From: Aeromicrobium ginsengisoli
Lineage (GTDB): Bacteria; Actinomycetota; Actinomycetes; Propionibacteriales; Nocardioidaceae
Assembly: GCF_004134905.2 (NCBI RefSeq)
Contig: NZ_SDPQ02000002.1
Span: forward strand, 744,001-808,000
Length of the DNA stretch: 64,000 nucleotides
Direction: 5' to 3'
In this document: positions 17,901 to 26,530 of the stretch, one piece after another
How positions within the stretch are numbered: position 1 is the stretch's first letter
Layout: every line of letters starts with the position of its first letter
Notes under the pieces: generated by a model
The model's database searches: none
What the model saw: the letters and a program-made list of their open reading frames with translations, nothing else
What the model was told of the DNA's origin: nothing
Position numbers and translations under genes: made by a program

Positions 17901-20575
17901 CCCAGTTCGGTGTGTTCGGCCACGTACGACGCGGGCAGCGTCACCCGAAGACCACTGTCGGCGCGTCGCACGTTGAGGCACCCGTTCTCGACGGAGACCA
18001 CGTGCCAACGGTCTCCATTCTTGACCCAGTCGGTCGCCGAGACCCGCAGCTTCCGGTCGTTGTTGCGAGTGATCACCACGTCACCGGCTGACGCTGCGTT
18101 GCCGTCCGCCAACCGCACCGCAGGTCCAATGTCTGTCGCGCCGGCCAGCCGGGCAGTCCGGGCCCGGGCATTGAGTTCCTGCACCAGATCGCGGGTCGGT
18201 GCCAGCATGATCGAATCGCGACCAACCTCCCGGTCGCACCTCCAGCCGTCGAACACGCCGTCGATCAGGGTCGCCAGGTCTCCCACGTCGACACGCTCGT
18301 TGTCGAGGTAGAAGCCGATGGATTCGGAAAGTCCTTGGCGCATCGCCAGTGTCGCGGCACCCTCGGCAGGATCGGCGAATCGCATCAGCTCACTCAGTCG
18401 GAGCGAACCGTGCTGGGCGTCGATGTCCCGCAGCACGCCGCCGGCGCCAATGGCAGCAAGCTGCTGGTCGTCGCCGATCAAGCGCATCGATGCGCCGCGC
18501 TCCAGAATGAATCGGATGGCAGCGTCCAGCGTGAGGGTGTCGGCCATCCCGGCCTCGTCGATCAACACCATCGTGCCTGCGTCAATCCGGCCCGGGAGCT
18601 GCGCCATGTCGCCGTGTCCAATGGCGTGGATGAGCTTGGCCAACGTGTCGGTGGTCGCGCCAGTCTGATCCCGCAGCGCCGATGCCGCGGCCGCCGATGG
18701 GGCCAGTCCCACGACGTTGCCGCCGGAAGTTTCCCATGCGCGGGTGAGCACGCTCATCGCGGTGGTCTTGCCCGTGCCGGCGGCCGCGATCCCCAGTTGT
18801 ATCCGCGCGCCACTGGTAGCCATACCGCGGACCAGTGCGGCCTGGCCGGGGTTGAGTTCGGTGCCGTTAGCGCCGCCTTCCACCAGAGCAACCTCGACTG
18901 CCTCCGGAGTGATTCGGCGGCCATCGAATCGGCCGGCGTCGGCCACGATTCGCTGCTCCGCATCAAGCACCGAGGCGCTGGTAAACAAATCGCTGCCGGC
19001 GAGGTGGTAGACGCTCGAGCCGTCGACACGGCGCAACGATTCGGGATCGACGAGCGCGTCTCGATCCGTGGCCAGCAAGACTGAGCGCTCCATTGCTGCA
19101 TCGACTAGAAGGTCCACGATCCCCTCGACTTGATCGGCTGCGACGTCGGCGCCGCGCACCTGTCGTTGCGCTTCGGCGCGTACGTGCCACACCTGCCAGG
19201 TCGAGCGTCGCTGCTCGACCTGTCGAACCACCTCGCCACCGGTTTCCGCGATCCAGTCAGCCGTCGGGCGAACGCCTGCCGGCTCTCGCCGCGACAGCGC
19301 GCCGCGGACCATGCTGTCGACCGCAGCGGCGCCGCCAAGAGCGTCGTCCGCCTGGTCACGCCACACCTGCCGTTGTTCCTCCAGGGACCTCGGTTCATGC
19401 TTGGCCTGGCGGGTTTCGAGCGTGGCTTGCTGTGCCAGTCCGATCGCTTCAACCGGGCTGGGCGGGCGCCCCTGCCGGTCCTGAAAGTCCGTGGCCAGCT
19501 CTGTTCGACGGACCTCGATGCTGGCCCGCCGCGACGACCACAACTGGTTCAAGGCGGGATCGACGCCGCGGATCTCGCGCACCGGACGTTTGCGCACGTG
19601 GGTGCCAGCCCGCTCGGAGAACCTCACGCCCAGCGATGCGCTGAGGTGACGTTCCAGAGCCGTGTTGTACGTTTCCGATGCGGTCACCTTGGCCTTGAAC
19701 AGCACCCGCCCGTCGATCGCCAACCACTTGCCGCCCAGCGTCTGCACTTTGTTGGCTATGGCCAGGTGTGTGTGCAGATCGGGGTCACCGGCGCGCGAAT
19801 CACGGTGAGTAAATGCAGTCGCTACCAACCCGGTGACGTCGACCTGCCGGGCACCGTTCGTGCCTTCGCGCGTGAACAGAGCGTGCGTTTCCAAGAACCT
19901 CAACGCGTCATTGACCGCTGCTTGGTGTGCCAGTTCGATCCTCGCTGCTGTGTCCGGGTCGGCAACTGCCCACAGGGTCGACACACTCTTGACCGGCGAG
20001 AACGTCAGGTCATAGCCGGCCACAGCGGTCGTCTTGGGCCGGGTGTGCTTGGCCACCGTGGCGGAGAGTTCACGAGCGCCGTCCGGTTCACGGCCGTACT
20101 CGTCCCTGAAGAATTCTCTCGCCACCTCCGTGCGGACCTTGGCTCGATCCTCGACGCTGACGGCGGCATCGCGTGGAAGACCAGCCGTGACATTGAGATC
20201 CTCGACCCTTCTAGCGACCTCGACCCGGTACGACGAAACGTCGGCGTTGAACACCTTGAACGGGGTGCCCAGTCGTTGCGCCCGCTTGACTTCTGCCTCG
20301 CTCGCGCCCGCCTCGAGCTGGCTCAGCCGTTGGTCCGACAACGGGTGGAACCCGTACGCGAACAACGCCTGCATCTGCTCGGCCGTGACGACGTCTCCAG
20401 CGTCGATCCCCTCGATCCCCACCAGGCCAGAACCCACCCACACGCCGGGGGTCTCGCCCTTCTCGGTGTAATACGCCGCCAGCGACGTGTGACCCTTCTC
20501 CGTCGAGTCCTGCGCAGCCACCTGCCGGGTCAGGTAGTCGTACCCAGACCCGGCCGTCAGCTTGTGCAGCGACAT
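14939..20575 (-). CDS. MobF-type relaxase fused to helicase and Toprim/primase-like domains
   Basis: The protein has 1878 residues from ATG at 20575; a GTG at 20581 adds two. The N-terminal TrwC/TraI relaxase part has candidate nucleophile tyrosines (Y12, Y14 and the YYTEKGE pair) and the metal-binding His cluster in HRDSRAG and DLHTHL near residue 265. A RecD/TraI-like helicase follows, with Walker A AAAGTGKTT near residue 600 and VLIDEAGMAD after it. The C-terminal third has a DnaG-like Toprim region with LVEGPIDAIAV near 1575 and ATDGDLAGL near 1625. It should nick oriT, unwind the strand and possibly prime its replication. It is transcribed toward the accessory island. Confidence 0.88.
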   Translation of the reverse strand: MSLHKLTAGSGYDYLTRQVAAQDSTEKGHTSLAAYYTEKGETPGVWVGSGLVGIEGIDAGDVVTAEQMQALFAYGFHPLSDQRLSQLEAGASEAEVKRAQRLGTPFKVFNADVSSYRVEVARRVEDLNVTAGLPRDAAVSVEDRAKVRTEVAREFFRDEYGREPDGARELSATVAKHTRPKTTAVAGYDLTFSPVKSVSTLWAVADPDTAARIELAHQAAVNDALRFLETHALFTREGTNGARQVDVTGLVATAFTHRDSRAGDPDLHTHLAIANKVQTLGGKWLAIDGRVLFKAKVTASETYNTALERHLSASLGVRFSERAGTHVRKRPVREIRGVDPALNQLWSSRRASIEVRRTELATDFQDRQGRPPSPVEAIGLAQQATLETRQAKHEPRSLEEQRQVWRDQADDALGGAAAVDSMVRGALSRREPAGVRPTADWIAETGGEVVRQVEQRRSTWQVWHVRAEAQRQVRGADVAADQVEGIVDLLVDAAMERSVLLATDRDALVDPESLRRVDGSSVYHLAGSDLFTSASVLDAEQRIVADAGRFDGRRITPEAVEVALVEGGANGTELNPGQAALVRGMATSGARIQLGIAAAGTGKTTAMSVLTRAWETSGGNVVGLAPSAAAASALRDQTGATTDTLAKLIHAIGHGDMAQLPGRIDAGTMVLIDEAGMADTLTLDAAIRFILERGASMRLIGDDQQLAAIGAGGVLRDIDAQHGSLRLSELMRFADPAEGAATLAMRQGLSESIGFYLDNERVDVGDLATLIDGVFDGWRCDREVGRDSIMLAPTRDLVQELNARARTARLAGATDIGPAVRLADGNAASAGDVVITRNNDRKLRVSATDWVKNGDRWHVVSVENGCLNVRRADSGLRVTLPASYVAEHTELGYASTVHTAQGVSVDTMHGLATGGETRQQLYTMMTRGRYANHVYLVTASDGDPHNLIRPETIRPQTATDILEDILARDGSPMSATTMAREAASPATKLTQAATRYLDSLYQGAEEVIGADRVTLLEQTAETLVPGISDEPAWPALRSHLILVQAQGHDAGRDLAAAVAERDLDGVQDRAAILDWRLDPTGLRGAQSGPLPWMPAVPESLLNDPNWGPNLTQRAAQVEDLATEVRATIATADTPAWARQGGARPAEDVLADVAMWRAAIGVDSTDRRPTGAPQIQKAPAVYQRRLEERVNAGKAPALSEWGPIIDKLHPRRDSFTPLLAERLAAISRSGVDAASLFRTAAGEGPLPDDHVAAAMWWRISRHLSPTVATEATGHDGHVTANWSDLLIDTLGTEGACRVTGSPWWPTLVASIEHATGRGWAVSDLLDVAATADVDNVDLAQAMVWRIAIVTDPPPEDDPYEYDAPPEDLDEALTFDPFAEQSPQLDDPDDLARVAFDRDLLDPLEPSDADIARMLERSYQWDHSPTSGDRILQINDLTASYYEGKFDGSWAQAHLQQRLGQDLTGDDRFRPGYAPAGWTNLVDHLRRHGITDNEMLAAGVATTASTGRLIDRFRDRATIPVISNGNVLGFVGRRHPDATDDSKAGPKYLNTSETIVFHKGSQLYGLADKHMAHGSIPVLVEGPIDAIAVTVASAGAFLGVAPLGTSLTHEQAAQLARFGADPIVATDGDLAGLMAAERDYWLITPHLIEPRFAQFKPGEDPASLVEEAGPAALLLPLQQADALANALVDERIANGSTVSDQVAETATVVAAQPAHRWAGSIATAAERIGVEPRDLQRAVAEAAKGFNGDRRRFSNDQLAHTSQVRARIEQATDVSPAVRWAKLARRLDPRLVSQRDWPATAAMLQQVHDAGHNVPELTCQLVDHTPLDESPAQDLRYRLVGYLPDEDASAPSARIADSRRAEQQRSHILPSKRPDVGPRR

Positions 20576-20630
20576 CGTCACGTAACTACAAGGCCGTCAA
20601 ACCTCCATCGAGAGGCCAGTGGTTCAGGAT

Positions 20631-20969
20631 TCAACTACCGGAAATGCACCAGGTGTGTGGAAGTTGGTTGGCCGGATTTCTCAGCGGGAACGTCTGTGAC
20701 TTTGTGCGGGCTTTGAGACCAGCAGTGTGAATTCGATAGCAACCTGTTCGGGTGCAGGCTCGGGTCGTAGTCGGGCTGTGGAAGACGGCGTCGAGCATCG
20801 CGTTGAATCCGACGATGTGGATGCCGCCTTGTTCGGACAGCAGGTCGGGTACGGTCGCGGGAGCGAATCGGATCGGTAGGCAGGTGCCACCGGCGATGTG
20901 CACGCTCAGGAAGCCGTCGACGACGCCGACGTGAAAGCCGGCAGCATTCGGATGAATCCGGGGCCTCAC
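20631..20969 (-). CDS. Hypothetical protein upstream of the relaxase
   Basis: A GTG at 20969 opens a 112-residue frame between the relaxase and the LuxR-type regulator. The first 65 residues look protein-like (FHVGVVDGFLSVHIAGGT, FAPATVPDLLSEQGGIHI), but the rest is Arg/Thr-rich and less convincing. No ribosome binding site is clear and no family is recognised. It may be a small relaxosome accessory protein, a truncated gene or a chance frame. The stretch also probably holds the relaxase promoter and possibly oriT. Confidence 0.35.
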   Translation of the reverse strand: MRPRIHPNAAGFHVGVVDGFLSVHIAGGTCLPIRFAPATVPDLLSEQGGIHIVGFNAMLDAVFHSPTTTRACTRTGCYRIHTAGLKARTKSQTFPLRNPANQLPHTWCISGS

Positions 20970-21057
20970 GAAGCGACGTTCGGCCTACTCCGGGTCAATT
21001 CCCGAGCTCACCGCCAGTGCGGTAGATGGGGTGTCCGGCCTGGGGCCGGGCGACGTA

Positions 21058-23376
21058 CTACGCCAAGCGAGTGCTGAACCAGGCAGCGATCTGCGCCCGC
21101 GAGTGGAAACCGAGCTTGAGGAGGATGTTCTCCACATGCGTCTCTGCGGTGCGGGGGGAGATGAACAGCGTGCTGGCGATCTCGCGGTTACTCATTCCCT
21201 GCGTAACGAGTTGAGCTACCTCGTGCTCGCGTCTGGTCAGAAGGGTGGGGGTCGACGCCATCTCGTTCTTGCTCGTCGGCGCATCGGAACGTGGACGGGT
21301 CTTGCCGAGGGCGTAGTCGGCCGCCGCCAGGGGGCCGAGCGCCGCCCCCACCTGGCGCAGGTCCCCGAAACCGTCACTCAGCGTCTGGCGCAAGGAGGCT
21401 TCGCATGCTTTGTGGAGCGACGATAGCCCGGGAGAGGCTCCGATCGAGCTGCCCATCAAGTCCCACAGCGCGTCGGCTGCACCGAGCAGGGTGGCTGCTG
21501 CCGAGGGTGAAATGCCGGCCTGGCACCACGCGAGGGCTTCGAAGCAGAGAGCGGACAGAAGTCGGTCGTCGATGAGTCGATTGACCTCGAGGGCTTCGCG
21601 TACCAACCGGACAGCTTCTGGGTCGTCCCCCCGCTGCCAAGCGACCAAGCCGGCGAACCACAGCCCGTACGAGCGGCACCACGACTCGCCGGTCCGGGAG
21701 CAGAGGGCTAGGCACTCCTCCAAGGTCACTGTCGCTTGTTCGAGTTGTCCGCCCAATCCATAGCTCTGGCCGAGCAAGGCCAGGGTCTCCGCCCGCTCGC
21801 GCTCGCAGCTTTGTTCCAGTCCGTCCAGTGCTTCGACGTACAGGGTGACAGAGCGCTCGAAGTCGCCAAGGAATGTGACGTGAAGGCCTTCGGCCTGGGT
21901 CACGAGCCACGTGCTGGCGGGATCGAGCGCCTGCGCGAGCTGACGAGCCTCCCTCACCCCTTCTGCGGCCTCGGCATGGTCGCCCTGCAAGGCTGCCAGC
22001 CAGACCGCGGCGCAGAGACCGTGCATCCGGGTCATGCCTCCCTGCGGCGCCATAGGCAGGAAGCGGTGGAGCCACCCGCGCATCTCGGTGAATGTGCCGC
22101 GAATAATCGCGAAGTTCCTCAAGCGCGCCGCCATTTCGAGGCCGGTCTCGGCTTCGTCGGCTTGTCGCCAGCAGGTCGTCAGGGCCTCGCGGAGGTTCTG
22201 CTCCTCGCGCCTGAGCTGGTCGACCACGAGGGCCTGACGCGAGCTCATCCAGTCGTCCTCGCTGGTTGCCAGAAGGTCAGCGCACCAGTCGCGGTGCCAG
22301 AGCTGGGTTTCGGCCAGTCGGCCGGACTCGGTCAGCTGCGCGGAACCGAACTGCCTGATCACCTCGATCATCCGGTAGCGCGCGTGTCGCTCGCTGTTCT
22401 CGACCGTGAGGATTGACTTGTCCACCAGCGACTGGACGTGCTCGACGACCGCCTCGGCAAGGTCTGGATCGGCGCGAGCGGCGACGTACCGAATGGCCGG
22501 CATCTCCATGCCACCGGCGAACACCGACAGCAGCGCCCAGAGCTGACGCTCTTCGGCGGAGCACAGGTCGTGGCTCCACGCCAGGCAGGCCGACATCGCG
22601 CTTTGCCGGGCTGGTGCGCCGCGAGTGCCGACGTCCAAGGCCTGCCACCGGTCCTGCAACTGTTCGAGCAGGTCGTCCGGGGAAAGCGCTCGGAGCCTTA
22701 CCGCGGCGAGCTCCAGGGCAAGAGGTACGCCATCGAGCACCCGGCATACCTCGATGATCGCGGCGATGTTGTGCTCCGAGACCTCGAACTCGGGAGCGAG
22801 TCGCGTCGCGCGGTCCGCAAGGAGGCGCACGGCGTCGTACTCCTGCGCGACTCCCACCCCCTCGGCTCCTGAGGGGGGGACCATGAGGGGCTCGACGCGC
22901 CATACGAACTCCCCATCGACCCGCAATGCCTCTCTGCTCGTGGCCAGGACGTGGAGCCGTGGGCATGAGCGCAGGAGAATCGCGACGAGGCTGGCGCAGT
23001 CATCGATCACGTGCTCGCAGTTGTCGAGCACCAGCAACAGCTCGCGTGGGCGGAGGAACCCGGCCAGCTCGGGGACGCTGATCGGCCCGGCATGGTCATG
23101 GATCTGGAGGGCGGAGGCAGTGGCTTCGGCAATGAGCGAGGCGTCGGAGAGGTCGCCGAGGCTCACGAAGCACACGCCATCGGGGTAGGCGCGCTCCAAC
23201 TGGCGAGCCAGCTGCACGGCGAGCCGCGTCTTGCCGATGCCGCCGAACCCGGTCAGCATCACCAGGCGTGAGGCCGACAGCATCCGGCGCACTTCGCCGA
23301 GGTCACGTCTCCTTCCGACGAACTCCGTGACCTCTGCTGGGATCATCCGGCTCGAGTCCCGCACTGCGAGTCCCAT
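21058..23376 (-). CDS. LuxR-type regulator with NB-ARC/AAA ATPase domain
   Basis: This large 772-residue regulator has Walker A FGGIGKTRLA near residues 43-53, a Walker B-like LLLVLDNCEHV near 125, an alpha-helical (TPR-like) middle part from about 350 to 690, and a C-terminal LuxR helix-turn-helix with LTRREHEVAQLVTQGMSNREIA from about 710. The architecture matches the LAL/AfsR-related ATP-dependent activators of actinobacteria. It is the first gene of the catabolic half and is transcribed away from it, toward the relaxase. Its target and inducer cannot be read from the sequence. Confidence 0.85.
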   Translation of the reverse strand: MGLAVRDSSRMIPAEVTEFVGRRRDLGEVRRMLSASRLVMLTGFGGIGKTRLAVQLARQLERAYPDGVCFVSLGDLSDASLIAEATASALQIHDHAGPISVPELAGFLRPRELLLVLDNCEHVIDDCASLVAILLRSCPRLHVLATSREALRVDGEFVWRVEPLMVPPSGAEGVGVAQEYDAVRLLADRATRLAPEFEVSEHNIAAIIEVCRVLDGVPLALELAAVRLRALSPDDLLEQLQDRWQALDVGTRGAPARQSAMSACLAWSHDLCSAEERQLWALLSVFAGGMEMPAIRYVAARADPDLAEAVVEHVQSLVDKSILTVENSERHARYRMIEVIRQFGSAQLTESGRLAETQLWHRDWCADLLATSEDDWMSSRQALVVDQLRREEQNLREALTTCWRQADEAETGLEMAARLRNFAIIRGTFTEMRGWLHRFLPMAPQGGMTRMHGLCAAVWLAALQGDHAEAAEGVREARQLAQALDPASTWLVTQAEGLHVTFLGDFERSVTLYVEALDGLEQSCERERAETLALLGQSYGLGGQLEQATVTLEECLALCSRTGESWCRSYGLWFAGLVAWQRGDDPEAVRLVREALEVNRLIDDRLLSALCFEALAWCQAGISPSAAATLLGAADALWDLMGSSIGASPGLSSLHKACEASLRQTLSDGFGDLRQVGAALGPLAAADYALGKTRPRSDAPTSKNEMASTPTLLTRREHEVAQLVTQGMSNREIASTLFISPRTAETHVENILLKLGFHSRAQIAAWFSTRLA

Positions 23377-23537
23377 GCCAACAGCGTAGGCCTGCTGGGG
23401 CCTCAGCGCCCCGGCATGAGAGCGATGTCCCGCTCGACGCTCATCGAGGCTGAACGCTCCGCGAGGCCGGTACCAAAGTCCGGCCAGTCGCCGGTCGAGC
23501 CAGCGCCGCAGGCGCCTACTGTTCTCAGAACCCTGAA

Positions 23538-23747
23538 CTAAGCGGAGCGGGAGAGCGCGTCGGCGTAGTCACGGAGCGCGTCGGCGGCCACGCGGTGGCC
23601 GTGGACCGTGGGCGGGTACGGCTCCCAGTAGTGGACTCTCGCCGCTTCGGCCGCAGCGAGATCGTCCTCTTTGCGTGCAAGTTCGAAGAGTGCGCGGCAC
23701 ACGACGCTGGTGGGATCGGCGGGGACCGAATGGACAATGTTTCTCAT
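23538..23747 (-). CDS. Small hypothetical protein
   Basis: The ATG at 23747 gives 69 residues, helical and Ala/Asp/Arg-rich, ending with ALRDYADALS. No domain is recognised. It sits between the LuxR-type gene and the TetR gene, all on the minus strand, with gaps of more than 120 bases on each side. The upstream open frame to 23816 looks unlikely because its extra residues have no protein-like character. Confidence 0.45.
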   Translation of the reverse strand: MRNIVHSVPADPTSVVCRALFELARKEDDLAAAEAARVHYWEPYPPTVHGHRVAADALRDYADALSRSA

Positions 23748-23870
23748 GTCCTCGAATCTATGGATCTGACGAGTGGCGCAGCACCGGGGAACTACCGAGT
23801 TACCTACGTACTCCATGGCACGACCGCAACCTCTGTCGCCGTCGGCACAGCGTTGAAGGCGTGACGACTC

Positions 23871-24464
23871 CTACCTACCGGTTGAGGCACCGATGTGAGC
23901 TTGATCCAAGAGGGCCGTCGCGGTTGCGAGCGCCAGCCCTGGAGTTGCTTCGGATTGAACAACCGCGCGAGCCGAGGCCCCGTCGTGCACAATGGTCAGT
24001 TGCTTCGCCAACAGGTGGGGGTCTGTAGCGGAACCCGCCGTCACCGCCGCGCGGAAGTATTCGGTGAGGGTGTTGTGGAAGCCTCGGGCGACGAGCCGTG
24101 CTGGATGTTCCGGCGACTTGACCTCCATCGCGGCCGACACGTAAGGACATCCTCGGAACGACGGGTCCGCGATGACTTGTTCGAGGCGTTCGAAGACGTA
24201 CAGGACGCGCTCGCGAGGGGTCAAAGCGCTGCCGGGCCTCGGGAACAGTGTTGCGAGGTAGCCAGGCACGCCGCGAGCCAGACTCGCAGCGAGGAGGTCA
24301 TCCTTGCTGTCGAAGAACTGGTACATCGAGCGCTTCGACACACCTGCCGCTCGGCACAACGCGTCGACGCCGACGTTGACGCCGTCGGTATAGAACAACT
24401 CGGCCGCGGCATCAAGAAGGCGCGTTTGAGTGGGTGAGATCTCGTCGGCGGCAACTGCGGGCAT
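23871..24464 (-). CDS. TetR/AcrR-family repressor
   Basis: This 197-residue protein has a TetR N-terminal helix-turn-helix at about residues 12-60 (LLDAAAELFYTDGVNVGVDALCR, GVSKRSMYQFFDSKDDL) and a helical ligand-binding part. It is divergent from an enone-reductase-like gene and separated from it by 93 bases containing a perfect 15-base inverted repeat. The simplest reading is that it represses itself and that reductase until a substrate or product binds. Confidence 0.85.
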   Translation of the reverse strand: MPAVAADEISPTQTRLLDAAAELFYTDGVNVGVDALCRAAGVSKRSMYQFFDSKDDLLAASLARGVPGYLATLFPRPGSALTPRERVLYVFERLEQVIADPSFRGCPYVSAAMEVKSPEHPARLVARGFHNTLTEYFRAAVTAGSATDPHLLAKQLTIVHDGASARAVVQSEATPGLALATATALLDQAHIGASTGR

Positions 24465-24496
24465 GTATCGATCCTAAGAGTCGACTTGAAAAATGT

Positions 24497-24533
24497 AAAC
24501 TGATCGGTTTACGCTGAGTAAACCGATCAGTTT
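24497..24533. promoter_or_regulatory. TetR operator candidate (15-base inverted repeat)
   Basis: AAACTGATCGGTTTA and TAAACCGATCAGTTT are exact reverse complements with a 7-base centre. Each arm is itself nearly palindromic (AAACYGATCRGTTT), as expected for a site bound by two TetR dimers. It lies between the divergent tetR and reductase genes. Confidence 0.75.
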
Positions 24534-24557
24534 CTATTGATTCTTCAGGAGCAGACA

Positions 24558-25610
24558 ATGACCACGACGCCCGCACTCACCACTTCCTCAGGCGACCTCC
24601 CATCGAGCATTCCCGCAGCCACCCGGGCGTGGTTCTTGGAGCAGCGCCCGACCGGCCAGCCCACGACTTCTGACTTCGCGATAAGGGAAGTTCCGCTGGC
24701 GGATCTGGAGGACGGGCAAATTCTGGTCGTGAATGAGTTCCTCTCGGTGGACCCGTACATGCGGGGGCGGATGAGCGCGAAGAAGTCCTACATCGACCCC
24801 TACGAGGTTGGGGCCGCGATGGACGGGCCTGCTGTTGGTCGGGTGCTCGCCTCCCGCGCTGATGGGTTCCGGGCCGGCGACCACGTGTTCCATGGCCTCG
24901 GATGGCGTGAGCACGCCGTCCTCGATGCCGCAGCTGTGTTCAAGGTCGACCCCACTCTCGCCCCGCTGTCGACTTACCTGGGTGTGCTCGGAGTCACCGG
25001 GGTGACCGCATACATCGGCATCGAACGGTTCGCCGAGATCTCCGATGGTGAAACCGTCTACGTCTCCGGTGCCGCCGGCGCTGTGGGAAGCGTCGCTGGT
25101 CAGATCGCTAAGCTCAAAGGTGCCGGACGGGTCATCGGTAGCGCCGGCTCCGACGAGAAGGTCGCACAGCTCGTCGAGCAGTTTGGATTCGACGCGGCCT
25201 TCAACTACAAGACCCGCCCCATCGCCGAGCAGCTCGCGGAGGCTGCCCCAGAAGGCATCGACGTCTTCTTTGACAACGTCGGTGGGGAGGCTCTGGAAGC
25301 GGCGATCGGCGCGCTTAACATCCACGCCCGTGTGGTCCTAAGCGGCATGGTTTCCCAGTACAACGATGAACCGGTCACCGGGCCCCGCAACCTCTGGAAC
25401 CTATCAGTCACCCGCTCCAAGCTTGTGACCTTCATGGTCACGGAAGAGCTGGACCTCCAGCCTCGATTCCTCGAGGAAGCCGCCGGCTGGCTTGCCACCG
25501 GCGAGCTCCGTTCGCAGGAAACCACCGTCGAAGGGTTCGAGAACACACTCGACGCGTACTTCGCGATGATGCGCGGAGAGAACACGGGGAAGATGATCGT
25601 CAGGCTCTGA
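24558..25610 (+). CDS. NADPH-dependent enone/alkenal reductase, MDR family (CurA-like)
   Basis: The ATG at 24558, with caggag upstream, is preferred over a TTG at 24537; it gives 350 residues. The sequence has the leukotriene-B4 dehydrogenase/CurA pattern: an N-terminal segment with VDPYMRGRM, a nucleotide-binding GAAGAVGSVAGQIAKLKG near residue 175, and FDNVGGEALEAAI later. Such zinc-free medium-chain reductases saturate the double bond of alpha,beta-unsaturated carbonyls in the cytosol. It probably belongs to the carbonyl-compound degradation set and is controlled by the divergent TetR gene. Confidence 0.82.
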   Translation: MTTTPALTTSSGDLPSSIPAATRAWFLEQRPTGQPTTSDFAIREVPLADLEDGQILVVNEFLSVDPYMRGRMSAKKSYIDPYEVGAAMDGPAVGRVLASRADGFRAGDHVFHGLGWREHAVLDAAAVFKVDPTLAPLSTYLGVLGVTGVTAYIGIERFAEISDGETVYVSGAAGAVGSVAGQIAKLKGAGRVIGSAGSDEKVAQLVEQFGFDAAFNYKTRPIAEQLAEAAPEGIDVFFDNVGGEALEAAIGALNIHARVVLSGMVSQYNDEPVTGPRNLWNLSVTRSKLVTFMVTEELDLQPRFLEEAAGWLATGELRSQETTVEGFENTLDAYFAMMRGENTGKMIVRL

Positions 25611-25756
25611 CAGCGTGAACCGGGGTTCGGCTCCCCAAAATGGGCTCGTGGTGGCGTTCGGCGGACCTGCGGGGACGTCGACCGATGACGAACGGGACGG
25701 GGCGGCTGGCCGGCATGTGTCGAGGCGGACATCGCGCGCCGGGTGTGGTCGGTAGT

Positions 25757-25770
25757 AGTATGATCGTACT
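25757..25770. promoter_or_regulatory. ATTAYGATCRTAAT-type operator
   Basis: AGTATGATCGTACT is a near-palindrome matching the element seen at 38087, 57870 and 57936. It contains a -10-like TATGAT and lies 33 bases before the first of the two tandem SDR genes, so a bound repressor would block their transcription. Confidence 0.55.
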
Positions 25771-25802
25771 GTTATGGACCCGATGTGCGACCAGGAGAAG
25801 AC

Positions 25803-26516
25803 ATGACCAGCCTGACCGATCAGACCGTCCTTGTGACCGGCGCCAACCGTGGCGTGGGACGAGAGTTCGTCCGCCAGCTTCTGGACCGAGGCGTCGCGAA
25901 GGTCTATGCAGGTGCTCGCAACCCTCGGTCGATCACGGTGACGGACCCGCGGGTCGAGCCCCTCCAACTCGATGTGACCGATGCCCAGTCCGTCGCGCAG
26001 GCGGCTGAGATCGCGGGTGACGTCAGCATTGTGATCAACAACGCCGGCATCTCACTGGTGGCTCAGATCCTCAGTGCCGATGACTCGACCCTGCGGCAGG
26101 AGCTCGAGGTCAATTTGTTCGGCCCGCTGGCGGTGACTTCGGCGTTCGTGGATGGCGTGGTCGAGCGCTCCGGTGCCGTCGTCAATGTCGCCTCGGTCAT
26201 GTCCTGGGTCGCGCTCGGGGGCAGCTACAGCGCCTCCAAGGCGGCGCTGTGGTCGGCGACCGACTCGATGCGAGTCGAGCTCGCGCCCCGCGGCGTCCAG
26301 GTCGTCGGTGTCTACATGGGATATGTCGACACGGACATGACCGCAGGAGTCGACGCACCGAAGGTTTCGGTCGACGATGTCGTCCTCCAGGTGCTGGATG
26401 GCCTCGAGGCCGGAGACAGCGAGATCCTCGTCGACGAGGCGGCGCGTCAGGTGCGCGCTGGCCTCCACCTCCCGGTCCGGGAGCGCTACGAAGCCATCAT
26501 CGCGGCCAACAGCTGA
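25803..26516 (+). CDS. Short-chain dehydrogenase/reductase (tandem copy 1)
   Basis: The ATG at 25803 follows a good site (aggagaag) and gives 237 residues. There is a classical SDR Rossmann fold with VTGANRGVGR at residues 10-19, NNAGIS near 80 and the catalytic YSASK near residue 141. The reaction is NAD(P)-dependent alcohol/ketone interconversion; the substrate is unknown. The following gene encodes a protein of the same length and clearly similar sequence, so this is a tandem duplication. The two starts and stops are within 15 bases of each other. Confidence 0.85.
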   Translation: MTSLTDQTVLVTGANRGVGREFVRQLLDRGVAKVYAGARNPRSITVTDPRVEPLQLDVTDAQSVAQAAEIAGDVSIVINNAGISLVAQILSADDSTLRQELEVNLFGPLAVTSAFVDGVVERSGAVVNVASVMSWVALGGSYSASKAALWSATDSMRVELAPRGVQVVGVYMGYVDTDMTAGVDAPKVSVDDVVLQVLDGLEAGDSEILVDEAARQVRAGLHLPVRERYEAIIAANS

Positions 26517-26530
26517 TGCAGGATGACTCC

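Noticed and set aside
19130-20716. 528-codon plus-strand frame opposite the relaxase N-terminus
   Set aside because: The relaxase motifs on the minus strand explain the open frame.
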